Shown: positions 12,501 through 27,500 of the stretch, one piece after another
Position numbering within the stretch: position 1 is the first letter of the stretch
Layout: each line of letters starts with the position of its first letter
NCBI GenBank assembly: GCA_002633005.1
Contig: NMRA01000107.1
Span: forward strand, 291,492-355,491
Direction of reading: 5' to 3'
DNA length: 64,000 nt
Source of the DNA: Phoronis australis
Taxonomy: Eukaryota; Phoronida; Phoronidae
Translations under genes and position numbers: made by a program
Notes under the pieces: model-generated
The model's database searches: none
What the model saw: only the letters and a program-made list of their open reading frames with translations
What the model was told of the DNA's origin: nothing

Positions 12501-15500
12501 TTGGGACAGTCTATAAAATTTGGGACACTGAAATTCAAGCCAAAATTGATTCAATTCTGAAGGTTTGGACATGATTTCCTTTGGCATTCGTCATATTTCT
12601 CAAATGTTGGACACTGCATTTTATATCGGTAAAGTCTGATATAAAATTGTCCAAAATAGCAGCTAACGCAAAATTCGTTTATCGTAATTCTTCAATTAGG
12701 GACGACCAATACTGCCTGTCTCTAAAATTTGGTACAAGCTCTAACCTTGAGCAACATAATTCATTTTTCAGTCCCAAAATGGAGAATGTGTACCTTAACA
12801 CTGTTGTTTATTAACAAACATGCGTCACAAGGTCATAAAATTGTCCCCCGATGAGCTGGCATGCACATTATGTTTAAGGCTACACTTTTATTAAACTTCT
12901 GAATTTTTGTGTTTGGCGAACCAGATGAATATCTTTGCAACACTTTGTTTTTAACATATCTGAACATGATCACGATTTCCAGACAAGAAAATTTCGCTTT
13001 AAAAACGATTTTAATACACCATGTGATGTAACTTCAACACTTCTCACCATGACCTTGAAAATGAAGTCAATGTCATCAACTGAGACTTTGTCATAAATGA
13101 AACATTTAGTTCACATTAAACCTTCCAATACTTGAAGTTCAAATAATGGCGCACCATGAAAAGGTCATAGTTTGTTTGCCGACACAGGTGCAAACAATAC
13201 ACAGTGTAATTACACATCATCTGATTACTTGTTACTACCTGAAACGACGCAAGACGCGACCATTCTGGCGTGATGTAAAAAAGTACGCCGTCAACAGCTC
13301 CATCCAGAGTAACCCCCCTCACCAGCAGTATCACCAGGAACACATAGGGAGTTACAGCTGTCACATACACCACCTGTCAACACAATGAGGAACTAGTTAT
13401 GTTCGCTATCATAAAGGTACAGGTCCAATAACTCAACAAAGCAAAGCAATACTGAAGCTTGAAGCAGAATCTGAGACATGACTATTGCTGTGCTGACCAG
13501 CAGAATGATACTCAAGTGTAGTACAATACACATACTTGTATTAAGTCCCGTTTAGACATCAACTTTTGGCCCGGCGCAACTGATACGGAGCAAATGGACC
13601 CGTGTCAAGCGGCCGTTTACACACATAATTCACTAACCGTGGCAAGACGGAAATTAAAGGCTGGAGAGACTGGATCGCACACGCGCAGGTTTACAAATGA
13701 CGAGAGTTGCAGAGACAAAGAACCCGTACGTAGGTCATTGCACAAGCGCAGTAGAGATGATCCTTTCCGCCTTACTCCAGTTTCGCATTTAGACTTATAA
13801 TTAACACGGCGCAAGATGTTCGGGCCCAAATTACTCTACATCACAAACGCGGTATCAATTTGCGCCGTGTCAGTCCGTTTACACACTGGAACAACTTGTT
13901 CCGTGTCAGCTGATCCGTGTCAACTTTGTAAGTGTAAATGGCACTTTAGACACTAAGGTGTGTGACAAGATGTGTATAAACCTTCACTGAAAATGGTATA
14001 CTTCTAGGGGGGTATCAAAATGGCCACTAGGTAGCACACATTATGTCGAACCCGGCAGAAAATGGGAAGGCCTTGTTGCCTCCTTAATAGAAACCTATCT
14101 GACAAATTTCAAAAAAATCTGTCCACATACTCCGAAGATACAGAGGCAAAAAATGTAAGAAATAGAATTGCCACAAAGAGGCACAGTGGTAGTGGAATTT
14201 GTCCAAATGAAGATGTCACCCATTGCCCATTCATAGGGATACAAGATCTTGAAAGGCGTTTAAGAGAAACAGTTGCGGATGCAAAATTGCCTCTAGGGGG
14301 TGCCACAATAGCAGGTCAGCTGAAGATATCAATGTCCGTCGTGCTGTTGTCAGAAGGAAAATGTCTGCCAATAGGGCCGTCCTGAAATAGCACAGCACCA
14401 CTCTCATTTCAGTATATTTAACCACAATGCAACACAGGTGTTAAGTAATTGTTCTGCTCTCTTCACATGCAGATGTACTAGTCACTACAATGTAATTCAT
14501 GATTGTAATGCGGGCAAACCTGTATCACTGCATTTCGAAGCAGGAAGTACAAAAATCAATGCTGGTTACAAACTTGCATTGTTCATACTTTGCCAATCAG
14601 CTAAGGAGTGCCTGACATTTAGAAAAGTAGGTCAGTCGTGAAGTGCATTTTCCTACCTCTACGAAAGAGGAGAGTTTAACCGAGGCTAAGCCTATTTACT
14701 TAATAATCCAACTGCCCAGTTTGGTGGACAGTGAATGGGCACTACGCCTAATCCATTACAAAATAGAAAGCTGTCGTCTCCTTAATAAAAACTGGTTTGC
14801 AAATTTCAATAAATTCTGTCAATGCACTCTGAAATTAGGTAAACAAAAAATAAAATGGTCACTAGGGGGCAAAGTCAAGTCTGCCTGAAGGTTGTCGTTA
14901 GCCGTAGTCACATTCAAAACATTTGCCAAATTTCACAAAGATCTTGTTTGAAGGAGATACAGCTGGGAATGCAAAAATGCCACTAAGAAGCGCCACAGTA
15001 GTCAGGACTTGTTACAGTAAGAAAATCAACGTTGGCCATGTCCTCAGTAAGAACACATCTGCCAACTTTCATAATGATAATTGGAATGGTTTAGTAGATA
15101 GAGAATTGATTAGACAACAAAAACAGGCAAGTAAATAATAAAAGTGGCCACAGGGTGGCACTGAATATGACAAATTCATACAAAAATGGGAATATGTTGT
15201 CTCCTTAATAAAAACATATTAGTAAAAATTTTTTGAAAATCTGAAGAGTATGGCTGGAATGAAGGTTACCACTGCCTCTGAATTAGTGACATTGCATCCT
15301 AGTAATTAAATGATGGTTACCACTGCCTCTGAATTAGTGACATTGCATCCTAGTAATTAAATGATGGTTACCACTGCCTCTGAATTAGTGACATTGCATT
15401 CTAGTAATTAAAGCTTGTTCTCACGAACATAATCATTCTGTGCCACAAGATTATTTTTCAAAAGAATCCGCCTAAAGGCGCAGTTGAGAACTTGTGTTTA

Positions 15501-18500
15501 CTCAGTTCCAAAGTTTCCCACAAGCATGGTGGGTCACGTGAAATTGTTTAATCGACCTATTTTTCCATACATGGCATCTAGATCAACGTGCTACGTCAGA
15601 AAGCAATGCCCACGTTATGAGTGGCTAACATTGCTTTGACCCATGAAATATGAATTCTGTACACTCTGGGAATACGTCCCACACTGCAAACGCATTTTTT
15701 TTTCTGATGCTTGAGAACAACAATCAGTTACGGACACGCGTGGACAATAAACTTGAGATATTATCTTGCCTACACAGTTACTTAACAGAACTGCTGCAGA
15801 ATCATCAACAGCTCGGCCTAGTCGAACGTATTCTGGAACTGCATCAACATTAGAGAAGAGCATCCGCAACTTTTCCCAACCAATTCAATCAAATATACCA
15901 AAAGTATTTAAATATAGACCCCACCCGACATCAGCCGCAGTGTGAATCCAGAGAAACTGATCAAATGTTTTAGAATTTAGGCATTTGATGAATATAGGTC
16001 CACTGTATGTGTTGCAGGGATACACTTGACGATCAAACAGTGCATTTTCTTGGTAGGATAGGAAATCCATATTTATATGACCAATTGAATATCTGCCAAA
16101 TAGACGGATTTTGATCAAAATTTTACGGTAAGTTTGTCACCGTTGCTGAAAAGCATACTATTTAAAAAACTATGTGATCTGTGCGACTTGATTTTCTAAC
16201 TCTGATGTCCAGCTGGAGACCGGGCTTTTGACGCTCAGCTATGACAGTGCGCTACACTCACCTTACCAGACGACTTGACTCCCTTACACAGACAGAAGAA
16301 GAGACCGACCCAGGCTGCGATGAGACACAGTAATATCTGCCACCGCAGGGAGCCCATGTTTTCAATACCATCGGACAACTGAAGAACACTGTACCTACAA
16401 AGGTATACAAGTTATGACTACTATTAGAAAACTTATCAAGCACAAACTCTTTCTCATTTAAGAAAAAACTTTTGCTTCTTGTCAGATAAAAAACTGGTGA
16501 GGGTTTTATTAGAAACATTTTCTTCTCAGCTAGTGAATCATTCTGAACCATGACCCCATCTAACAGACAAAACACATACAGTACATATTGGGATTACTGT
16601 TAGACAATAGTGAAGGGCTATGCAAAGTTTTGAAATGCACCTACATTTTCAATGCCTGGGGCATTACTGCATCATAAACATCTAAGTGGCATAGAATTTG
16701 TTGAGCCCATCCAAAAATGAGAAGGCATCACCATCTCCATGACAGCAAAATAATTGTCAAATTTCATGAAATTCTGTGGAAATGATATCTTCATCAGGAA
16801 CAGATCTGTCACCTTTCATTATCATTCCTCAAACAGTTTGGAGGATAGAGAGGCAGACGACAAAGGACACAAAAAGAAACAGAAAGGCCACTAGGGGGTG
16901 CAACATAAGTTAAATCCATCTGAAACAGGGTTGGTGCTGTTGTCTACGTAGTAGGCACTTATTCACAATATTCCATGAACATCCATCAAGCCACTTGATA
17001 TGCAATCAGTGTGCACGGCATACTGATATGCCCAGACAGTGTGCATGGAATACTGATATGCCCAGACTGTGCATGGCATACTGATATGCCCAGACAGCGT
17101 GCATGGCATACTGATATGCCCAGACAGCGTGCATGGCATACTGATATGCCCAGACAGCGTGCATGGCATACTGATATGCCCAGACAGCGTGCATGGCATA
17201 CTGATATGCCCAGACAGCGTGCATGGCATACTGATATGCCCAGACAGTGTGCATGGCATACTGATATGCCCAGACAGTGTACATGGCATACTGATATGCC
17301 CAGACAGTGCGCATGGCATACTGATATGCCCAGACAGTGTGCATGGCATACTGATATGCCCAGACAGTGTGCATGGCAGACTGATATGCTCAGACAGTGT
17401 GCATGGCATACACTTCAGATGCAAGGGATGTATGATCACTATGTTTATAATTTCCACTTAACAACACAGTCAGGAATGTTCTCTTCCATAGAAACACATC
17501 TGCCACCTCCGTGAATATCAAGGCAAATGCAAACAAATAAAATTCCCGCTAAGCATTTGTCCCCAAATTCATGTCAGTTGTACTCTCCTCAATAGAAACA
17601 CGTTAAATTTCATGAAGATTCGTCAAAGAACTTGCATTAAGCCACAGGTAAAATCATAATGGCACAAGAGGGCGCCACAGCAGTCATACCTACAATACAT
17701 CGCCGGCTAAGCACCACCAAGAAGGAACACATCATATGCTAATTTTCATAATGATCCTTACAACAATTTATTGGACAGGCAGAAGCCAAAACCACAAAAC
17801 ATGATAAAAATGGCCACTAGGTGGCGTAAAATAGATTATTTGGAAAGTTCTACTGGAACACTGAATGTTGTCATAGCCTCCTTAACAGAAACCTCGGTGA
17901 CAAATTTCAAGAATATCTCAAAAAGAAACTTCTACCAAAGATACAGAGGCTAACATCAAAATGTTGCAACTAGGCGACACAGTTGTAGCTGGATCTATCC
18001 AAAAGCCGTCACCCTCAGTTTTCACTTTCATAGAAACACACTTGCCAATTTAACACAAATTCTGCAAGAGATTCATGGGATACAGAGGCAGACGCAAAAA
18101 TGAAACAGAAAGCACCTCAGTAGTCGGAGCCGTCCTCTTTCCAGAAGGAATACATATACCAATTTTTCAGAAGCCAAAAACAGACACAAAAACAGTAAAA
18201 CAGCCACTAGATGGTGCAGAATACATTAAATCCATCTGAAAACAAAGTGTCATCATGTTCTTAATAGGTACCTATTTGTAAAATTTCATTAAAATTAGTC
18301 ACACAACAAACTCCGAAGATACAAAGGGAAACGTAAAATGACACTAGGGGGCACATCAGTTGTCAAATACATCCCAAAATTTACTGATGCCTTCAAATCC
18401 ACAACATGTCTGCAAAATTTCCAGAACATCCATCAAGGGATTTTGGAGATAAATCAGCGGACAGGATGAGGGCATACACCCACAAATTATATGAGGGTAT

Positions 18501-21500
18501 AAAAAGTTAATGTTGAGCTCAAAATCCAGCCATCGAAGGAACTCTGAAGATACAGAGGCAAATGCTAACAAGAGCATGTATCTTTCGTGCATTGCATACA
18601 ATATGTTTCTAAGGGATATTAGGAGGTGCTGCAGCAGTCCAATCAGCTGGAAAATAAAATAGTGCCGGTGCACTGTCATCATATAAAGCTATGACAAGCA
18701 TCACTGAAATCACTTCTCCAGATATAACCAGTAAATGCTCGTCCTCTAAACAACACTTGAAAAGCCCCTTGTTGAGAACACAATGGCGCCAGTACATGGC
18801 CATCGTAAAGTTTCATTGAAATTCATCAATTGCTTCTCTAGATACCATCCAGAAATCGTCTTCCCACAAATAACAGTTGAATAGGTTCTTGTCACAATGT
18901 TGCAGTGAATAAATCTACTTCAAAAACAAAGGGTGCAGCGCATTGACATCACACATATCTGTGTCAAGTTTCGTTGACATCAGCTAATCGCTTCTCCCAA
19001 ACAACACATGAATACCCCTTGCCGTTAACAAAATGGCCACCAGGAGGTGCTGAAGTTGTCAAATCCGTTGCCGCATTGTCATCACAAACACGGAGTCAAC
19101 TTTCATAGAATCCTTCAATCAGATCTCTACATATATCATCCGGTAACCCTCTCCCACTAAATGGCCACTAGAGGCACTGCAGTTATTGAATACGGTGAAC
19201 AATCAAATGGTGCTGGCGCAATTTCATCATTTACCGCTTTGTAAAGTTTGAACGAAATCTGTCAAACGGTTATCTAGATATCATTTGGAAACACTCTTCC
19301 CTCAAACAACACTTGAAAAGCCCTCGTCGATAACAAAATGGCCACTAGGAGGTGCTGCAGTAAAGTCCCACCCGAAAATTTAATGGTGCCACCGCATTGT
19401 CATCAAAAACCTCTGTTCCATTTTTCATTGAAATCCTTTTCCATGCCGTCCGGAAACGATCACACACAAAAGTGCCACAAGGGGGCACTGCAGAACTCGA
19501 ATCTGCACAAAATTTATTGTTAATGGTGCACTGATATCACATACCTCTGTGTCAAGTTTCATTAAAACCAATCAATTGGTTCAAAAGATATCATCCGGCA
19601 TTGTTCTTCCCGAAATAGCCACTAGGTGTTGAAGTGGTCGAATCTATCCAAAAATCAAATGGTGCCAGCGCATAGACATCATATACCTCTGTGTCAAATT
19701 TCAATGAAATCCGTCAGTCCTCATCCGGAAACACTCTCCTCCCAAAAACAACACATGAACAACCGTTAACAAAATGGCGCAACCCATGAGACAGTTGCAC
19801 AATACATGGAGAAACTTCAAGTGGTGAACGCTGAAGTTACTGGACCAAACACTGCTAAGACGAATCTATACTGTTTAATATAGAATTTCAATATGTGATT
19901 AGCACCGGCATCTTGCCTACAGAAGGGAGGCGCTTCAAGTTTAATAAGCAAAGCTTCAGGAATCTTCAAACGCTGATGACTGCCACGCATGTTGAATGAC
20001 CATGAGAACTTTTGGATTATGAAGTACATGTCATTTTCAAGTTACATACTGCCAATATTCTTCCGCAGGTGTCATCTTCTTCAAATCGGTGGCATTGGTG
20101 AGATAATGGCTACCATTGTTCTCCAACACATCGGTCATATTAGCATAGTTCCATCTCGAGTCAGACGTTCCATTGGAGAAGACATGTGCCCAGAACTGGC
20201 TCCTGTTCATAGCACTACTGTTAGTGTCGTGGTCCATACAAATGGTAGTGTTGCTGCAGTAACCCCAGGGCAGGACGGTGGTGAAGGAGTGAACCAGGTA
20301 GTAGATGACCCAAGTGATGATCACGTTGTAGTAGACGGCACATAACCCAGACACAATCAGCATACCATACCCAAGACCTGTAAATAGAATACATAAACGA
20401 TGCCATTCTTAAATCAATGAATGCGGGTGGGAATTTCGGATAGTGTGTTGAAATTTCAAAAAGTACAATTACCCTGTTACCATAAAACAAAGACGCATTC
20501 TATCCACAAAGAACTAGTACTCTTCCTGATGGCATTCATTAAGTTCTATTCAGTTAAACAGTAATTCTGCAATTACTATTGGAAAACTACCAAACATCAT
20601 TGGTAACCACATGACCCATCCTGTTGTCTTGTTGATACGTTCAGCACACATTTATCAAAAAGTAAAAACAACAGGAATGCAAAGCATTGATAATCACATG
20701 CACTGCAAGTGGTTTTTAGTATAAAAATGGCCACTAGGTGGTGCAAGATACAACAAGCTTTTACAAAAATGAAAAGGACTCGTGGTCTACCTAACCGAAG
20801 CCAGTCAAATTTCATGAAAACCTGTTGAAGGTCTCTAAAGATAGAAACATAAGAAATAAACTAAGCACCACCTATAAGGTGCAGTAGTGATTGTATCTGT
20901 CCAAAAAGATTGTCATCAGTTGTCACATCACATAGGAATGCATTGTCTTGTATTTCACAAAGATCCAGCAAGGAGTTTAGCAGATGCAGCTGTGGATACA
21001 AAACTGTCACTAGAGGGCGATACAGGAGTCAGACCTGTCTGAAAATGAATGCCAGTTTACCATCTGCCTTTGGCAGTTTGGCCGATAAACTCAGAAATAA
21101 AAATGGCCACTAAATGGCGCCAAATACATCTATTCAGTCCGAAAACACAAAGGTGTTGCTGTCTCTTTAATAATAGAAACCTATTTGCCAATCTGGTGCT
21201 GGCACATTGCCATCAAAGACCTCTGTGTAAAATTCATATAACAATCTGTCAATTAAAATCCTGTGACGATGCTCTCCCTCCCAAAAGGGGGCGTGTTATT
21301 GACCAAATCTGCCCCAAAACTGACTAGTGCAGGCGCATTGTTGTTACATATCTCAGTATCAAGTTTCACTGAAACCCATCCATCAGTTCTCTATATACAA
21401 TCTTCAAAAATTTATCCGATTTCGGATAAATGACGACATAGTAATTCCTGGAAACAAACCGTGAGAACAGAGGCTTCAGTCACCTCGGAGACACAACAGT

Positions 21501-24500
21501 TATAGCTTCCAAAAAGTGCTGTTTTTCGTAACTAAAAATTCATACTATTTTTGGTGGGTACTTCAGGGTGGAGCTGTAATTTACTGGAAACTCACTTTGC
21601 ACTGAACCTGCAAAGTTTAGAAAAGCAACATATGACCTGCCCTAGCAAGGGATGTCTCTTTCGTTTGAACACATGAATGTAGATGCTGGGCTGATTTGAA
21701 GTCACTGTCTGCATTCTCAAGTGACGAAACTTTGGGAAAAGAGTTACATTACCAGCAGATTTTGTGGTTCCTGGTGTTAGCAGCTGTGTACAGTGATAAT
21801 TCATACTGAAGGACAACACATTAATCAGAAACAAGGTAAAATGTAAAATGCCATATTAATGTCACAATGAGTTCTCCAAAATGTCATTATTGTATGACTT
21901 GGTCATGACACACCATTTCAAGGCATTAAGGTTTTGTTATGCTGCATTTGATAATAAATGGAAGTTTGATTAATTTTTTACTTAGAGCAATAAAATGGGC
22001 AGTGAGGAAGAAATTTCTGGAAATCAAGAGAATAGATCATCCAGTAATTCCATAACAGAAAAGGTTAATTTAAAAGATTAATTTCAGTGTATGTTCATAC
22101 ACGGTGAAATCAACCACAGGTATTCAACTGACTATGCCAAATTTGGTCAAAAAATGCTTAATCCCGAAGAAATCCAGGCCACGAAACTGCACAATTTCAC
22201 CATGATCTATCAAAGAGGTTTTTAAGAACATCAACGGACATGTAAAGGTGAGCGCAGATGGGATGCTGACTACATGCACCAAAGTGGTGCAGAATATACA
22301 TCTAATGCATCCAGAAATGAGATGACATTGTCGCCTTAATAGAAAGTCGTTTGATCAAAATCTGTCAAGGAACTCAGCTGACGATGAAGAGGAAAACGCA
22401 TAAAACACAATTGCCACTAGGAGCCACACTGGTAGTTGGATCAGTCCATAAGACTTTGTTATTCACTTTTGAAACCATAGGAATACACTAACGAAGTTTC
22501 AAAGATCCTGCAAGGGGTTTAAGATAACAGAGCCGATGGCAATATAAAAATGGCCACTGGGGAGCACAGAATATGTATATTCCTGTGAAACTGGATGGTT
22601 TCCAATTTTGTCACCTATTGTGGAATGCTGAACAGGCCATGGGGTAAATAACTAGCATCAGCATACATCGAAGTACGTTGAGAGAGCACTAAAGATGGCT
22701 GCGTGAGCAATGAAGGACACTTCAAGCCATTTATGACCACTACTGCACATGCAAGTGGTCAAGTTCGATATAATCATACACAAAATTAATAAGTAAGCAA
22801 ATGATAATTGACTCTTTGAGTAATAATTGGTTATTACGGTTAATTAAAAGATATTTTCACAAGATACACCTTCAGGTCAAGCACTGTGGAAGTACCTGTT
22901 CATGTCAGTGGATGACCCTGATATACCCCTCACACTCTTGACATTATTTGACCAAGAACATGGTCAATAAAATAGTCTATATCTGTATGAACCACTTGTA
23001 GTTGACCTCATTGACCAAAGGTAAGTGGGAATACAGCACACATCATGAAATTTTGTCCAACCGATCGGCTAGGAGTCGACGACTGGCCGACAAAAAAGGC
23101 GACCGGGTCGGCTAAAAGTAAGGCAACCGCATTGCCGGCTCATAAGGCGACCCCCCAGCCGATTCTTATAGTCAACCTGCCCTCAGCCGACCCAAATTTA
23201 TGGTGGTCAGCTGCTAGTCTCAGCTGTGTAATAGGTTGTCAGGCTTTTGTCACATTGCGTGGGACAAAACTTATCCTCTCCGCACAGGGTGAAATACATT
23301 ATCTTAGTTTTAATGCCTTAATATTACATGAGCTCACACTGACTGTGTAACTGAACAATTGATAATGAAATGCAACCAGTTTTGAATAGAGACGTGAAAA
23401 TTTTCTTCAAATTCCATCTTTGACTCGTGATGATATCGAGTTCGGTTAGACTGACTACGTCCCGGTCAATACAATGCCGTTTCGTTTTGACAATGCAGCT
23501 ATTTTTGCATTTTTAACAAAGTCTTTGTCCACTTTTCTTTTTTGTTTGTGTTAAACAGAACTGCAACTGCAGGGCCAAATATGAATCAGTCGAGCTTGAT
23601 CTATAGTCCCTAGCCATTGTTCTGCATTTTTCATTCACCACGCAAGACAATATTCCTAATTCGCCTTTCATTGAAAATCCACAGCACATGCAGCGTCGTA
23701 CGATCCTGACATTAGCTTTTCAGTAAGTCCATACAAAAAGTTGTATTTATCCCTTTGGACACTAAAACGGTAAATACTACATCTTGAAAAATCCACTCTT
23801 GAGGACATTTTGAAAAGTAAACAAGTTTGGTTGATGCATTGCCATGCCAACAATGTACGTGTTGACAGACAGCGTATCTGTGGTCTATCTGTGTGTATTG
23901 TCAAACCTCACGGTATGGTCAATGCCCCATACATAAATCAGACGCCACGAACTACAAGCATGTCTTCAAATTTAGTTTAATAAAGTTTACCACATGCTGC
24001 TTTACAGTGTGGGTTCATAATGCACACAGACTGTATCCATGAGACTGTATCCATTGACCGAATATGTAACCAACTTCACATAGTGCAAGAGAATGTTTGT
24101 GTACACAATGTATCTAACTGATAACAATTCTTTACCCTGCATTGAAAACAACAATTTCCAGGCATAGTATTTCAAGCATTTGTTTTCATGACATTTTGCT
24201 TTGCACTCAGTTAGCAGTAGCTTAGACTATGCAATTGAAAACTGCACTGGTCAGAAGTTATCACTCGACAGGAGATGTTTGCATGTAATTATAGAAAACT
24301 TTTATTCGCCCTGAATGTGCGTCATCTTCGATGCGACCGTAATGAAAAAAAATAGGCTTCCAGTACTTCTGGAACTACAGATTGTGTGTAAATTTCGTGC
24401 TGATCGGACAAAAGTTGCAACCCCTATCGTGTGAACAAAAATAAAACTTAGTGTCAAAGCAACACACTAAAATTTCACCGAATAAAAAACAAACAAACTT

Positions 24501-27500
24501 TGTGTCAGAGCAATTTCGCCAAGTAATAATAGCTAATTGTTAAATTAGCAAGTCTAGAACAACATGTTTTTCTATCAGAAACACTCAACCCTCTCCTCTG
24601 GAACATTTGTGAACATGACTCATTCTGAAAACAATAGCAAGGTTTATTTAGACTATACAACAGAGTTGCATTTCAAACAGATGAGAGAAATGCAAGTTTC
24701 TCAACCTACTAGTACCTGAGTTTGAAAAGTAGATTAAAAGTACATTGCACAAATTACATTTTCTTCTAAATGGGGGAGATAATCAGTCAGTTGCAGTCAA
24801 TAAATATGTGAACAAACATAACACAGTAGAGACATACTGGTTCATGTACGTCTCAGCACATGTGGTGTAACCCAAATGGACATCTATCAATGTTGATGGT
24901 TTACTTTGGCACTTTTTACAAATGATAACATAACAGCAAGGCCAGATGCTGGCCAGACATCTGACCCTTGGTCAGGCTTACTTAACTTTAGGCTCCAAGC
25001 AAGGGAGTTGTATCAAGTGGTTGCTGTTGGGTAGAAATAAGTTCATGAAAGGTCAGAATTCAAATCACATTTCATGGGAATATTTACAGTATGAGAAGGT
25101 CAAAGAGTGATTTTAGTGACTTACTGACCCATGTGTTGATTGTTACAATATGCAAAATGTCAACAATTACCATTGGACAAGTGTAGCCAATTGATGTGTA
25201 AGGGTCTGGAACCTTCAAAACATTCAGTGATGTGTCAGGTCTTTGTGACAACATATTTTTTATTAGCTAAATCACATAACATGTTTATAATGTCAGGGAT
25301 ATACTTAGCCACTCACAATGCAAGTAAAAATTAGGGCTGGGTGAGTAGAAGTTCACTTGCCGGTCGTCCAGGTGGCGAGAGAATTTTCTCAGCGCAATAA
25401 ACACTCTATCATTTCCCAGATGAAAATCAATAAATTTTCTCTTACCTGTGCTGATTTTATCATGAATTTAAGGTTAAGTTTGGTCTGCGTCTCGATGCTC
25501 CAGCAGTAAAAAAAAACATCTACGCAGTTTGCTCCTACCGAGTCAGTAGGCCTAGACTGTAAACGTTGCGATTTGTCAAGAGACCACAGTGTGTGGTCGT
25601 GCACAAAGGAATTTGTGGACTAGTTCGGAACGAAGAAAAAGGAAGAAAGGTGGTGGATGGTTCCATGTGCTCACAGCGAGTGAAATTCCATATGTCTTGG
25701 AACTGACTTCTTATTGTACAGTGAAATTTTAGAAAAGATTATTTAATAAATAATAACATTGAAATCACATATAAATTTCATTGATTGTCCTCGTTATCAC
25801 TATTAGGAAAATAAACGCAATTTTTAGCCAGATTGATCGTATAGTCTGTTTGGTGTGGCTATAAGATTTCCAGGGGCAAAGACTTTTTCCGTATCTTGGG
25901 TCCAGCCATATGATTTAGCAATACAGTACAGTACAGTACAGCACAATTCATTACTCGGTGTGGTCACTGGCAAGTCAATGAGTACTATTGCGTGCCCTTG
26001 AAAACTGTTCTAGTCCACATACGAGACAGAATCATGACACGCGCGTTGACTTGTGCACGACTGCTATCATCGTGGGTGTTCTCATTTTCAACGCGACGCT
26101 TTTTAGAGGACGTCCGCCCTCTTTCTAAGTAAACTACGGCGGAAAAAAGAAACCATCACGCCGATTATGAGGAAAACGAGAGAAGACGTGATTAAATGTG
26201 TAGATTGGCAGAAAGGGCGGCCCTGGCTTCAAGACACAGAAGACGGCATGCAATTTTAATTAAAATGAAGTTACTGTGTTGGATGGCGTATCGTCTTGTG
26301 TAGCCAGCCAGCCAGCTAGCTGCATGAAGACTATTGTCGAGTTCTGACAGACCTCGAAAGTGCACAAAGACCAGCCAGTTCTGCTCGTCACCTCGCCATG
26401 AAACTCAGTATCAACATGTAGAGCTAAAGACCGGCGAGGGTACATGCAAAATTTGGGAGTCAACCGCCACTCACCTGGCCCATTACAGCAGTTTAAGTGA
26501 AGAGTAATCTAACAAACGTCATTTTCTTTGCGTAATTCTCCGCCCTATGTGACAAAGAAATTAAGGTATTTCACTGTTTTGAAAACAGTACGCTAGTGAC
26601 ATGCGTACACGGCATTTCCTAAAGTTTTGGAACATCTCTCGGGAGATGATGACAGCTTCGCAGCAGCAAAATTTGTTCTGAAATCCCGTTTGATGGTATT
26701 AAAATTTTAAAACCATATAATGAAGTAAAGCAAATTGAGATAATTTGTTGTGGCGGATATGCAACCTCGTGAAAGAACAACACATTACGGTGTTTTTCCA
26801 TTGCTCCTAACTTGTTCGATTCTATTGCCCAATAACAAGTTAGGAAGTTTACCCCTGTAGCCAATATCTTATACGACTGATTAACTCTATTCTGGCATTC
26901 ATGGTTGGAGGGCCAGCTCCCTTTTGTTCGATAATTGCTCTAATTTTCAAAAAGATCATATCTACGCCTGACTGGACTGTGCTGTTAAAAATAAAAGTTA
27001 AGTTATAACAAATTTGAACATAAACCAATGGCATTTCTGAAATCCTCGTCTAATGGTGATCATGTCTGGTTTTTGAATCGCCAAAATTGCCCAACTGCAA
27101 CTGAAGTTACGATAATCTATTCTTTCCGAATGTACCAGTTAACTCTGGGTTTGACGGTGTTCACACGTGGTCTGTAATAAGCCTGGTAGATATTAATTGC
27201 AGGGCACGACACAACGAGCTGCAGGTCGCATTTGCGACCTGAAATTTGGAAATGCGAGCTGAGATTTTTGTCAGCTCGTATCAAGTCGCAAAATGCGACC
27301 TGGAATTTCCAACGAATGCGAGCTGAGTTTATTGTTAATCCGACCATTACTTGGTTGTTGCCAAATCCAAGTTCAAAAGACCACTAACTGAGAACAGCCC
27401 TCCCGATGACTTGTAAGCAAGTCGCGTGACCATGGGATATGCAGAATCGATCTTTCATGCGTTTCATTGGCTAACATTTTCGGCCATTTACGCAAATTTC

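Noticed and set aside
13594-13829. Overlapping 68- and 70-residue frames on opposite strands
   Set aside because: Both lie inside the Harbinger-like MITE and mirror its inverted repeats.
17011-17398. Regular 30-bp units as a CRISPR array
   Set aside because: Units are contiguous with no unique spacers, and the genome is eukaryotic.
16963-17514. Long open frames (122-167 residues) on both strands with decapeptide repeats
   Set aside because: They arise because the minisatellite unit is 30 bp, a multiple of three without stops. No start context, splice sites or non-repeat coding part.
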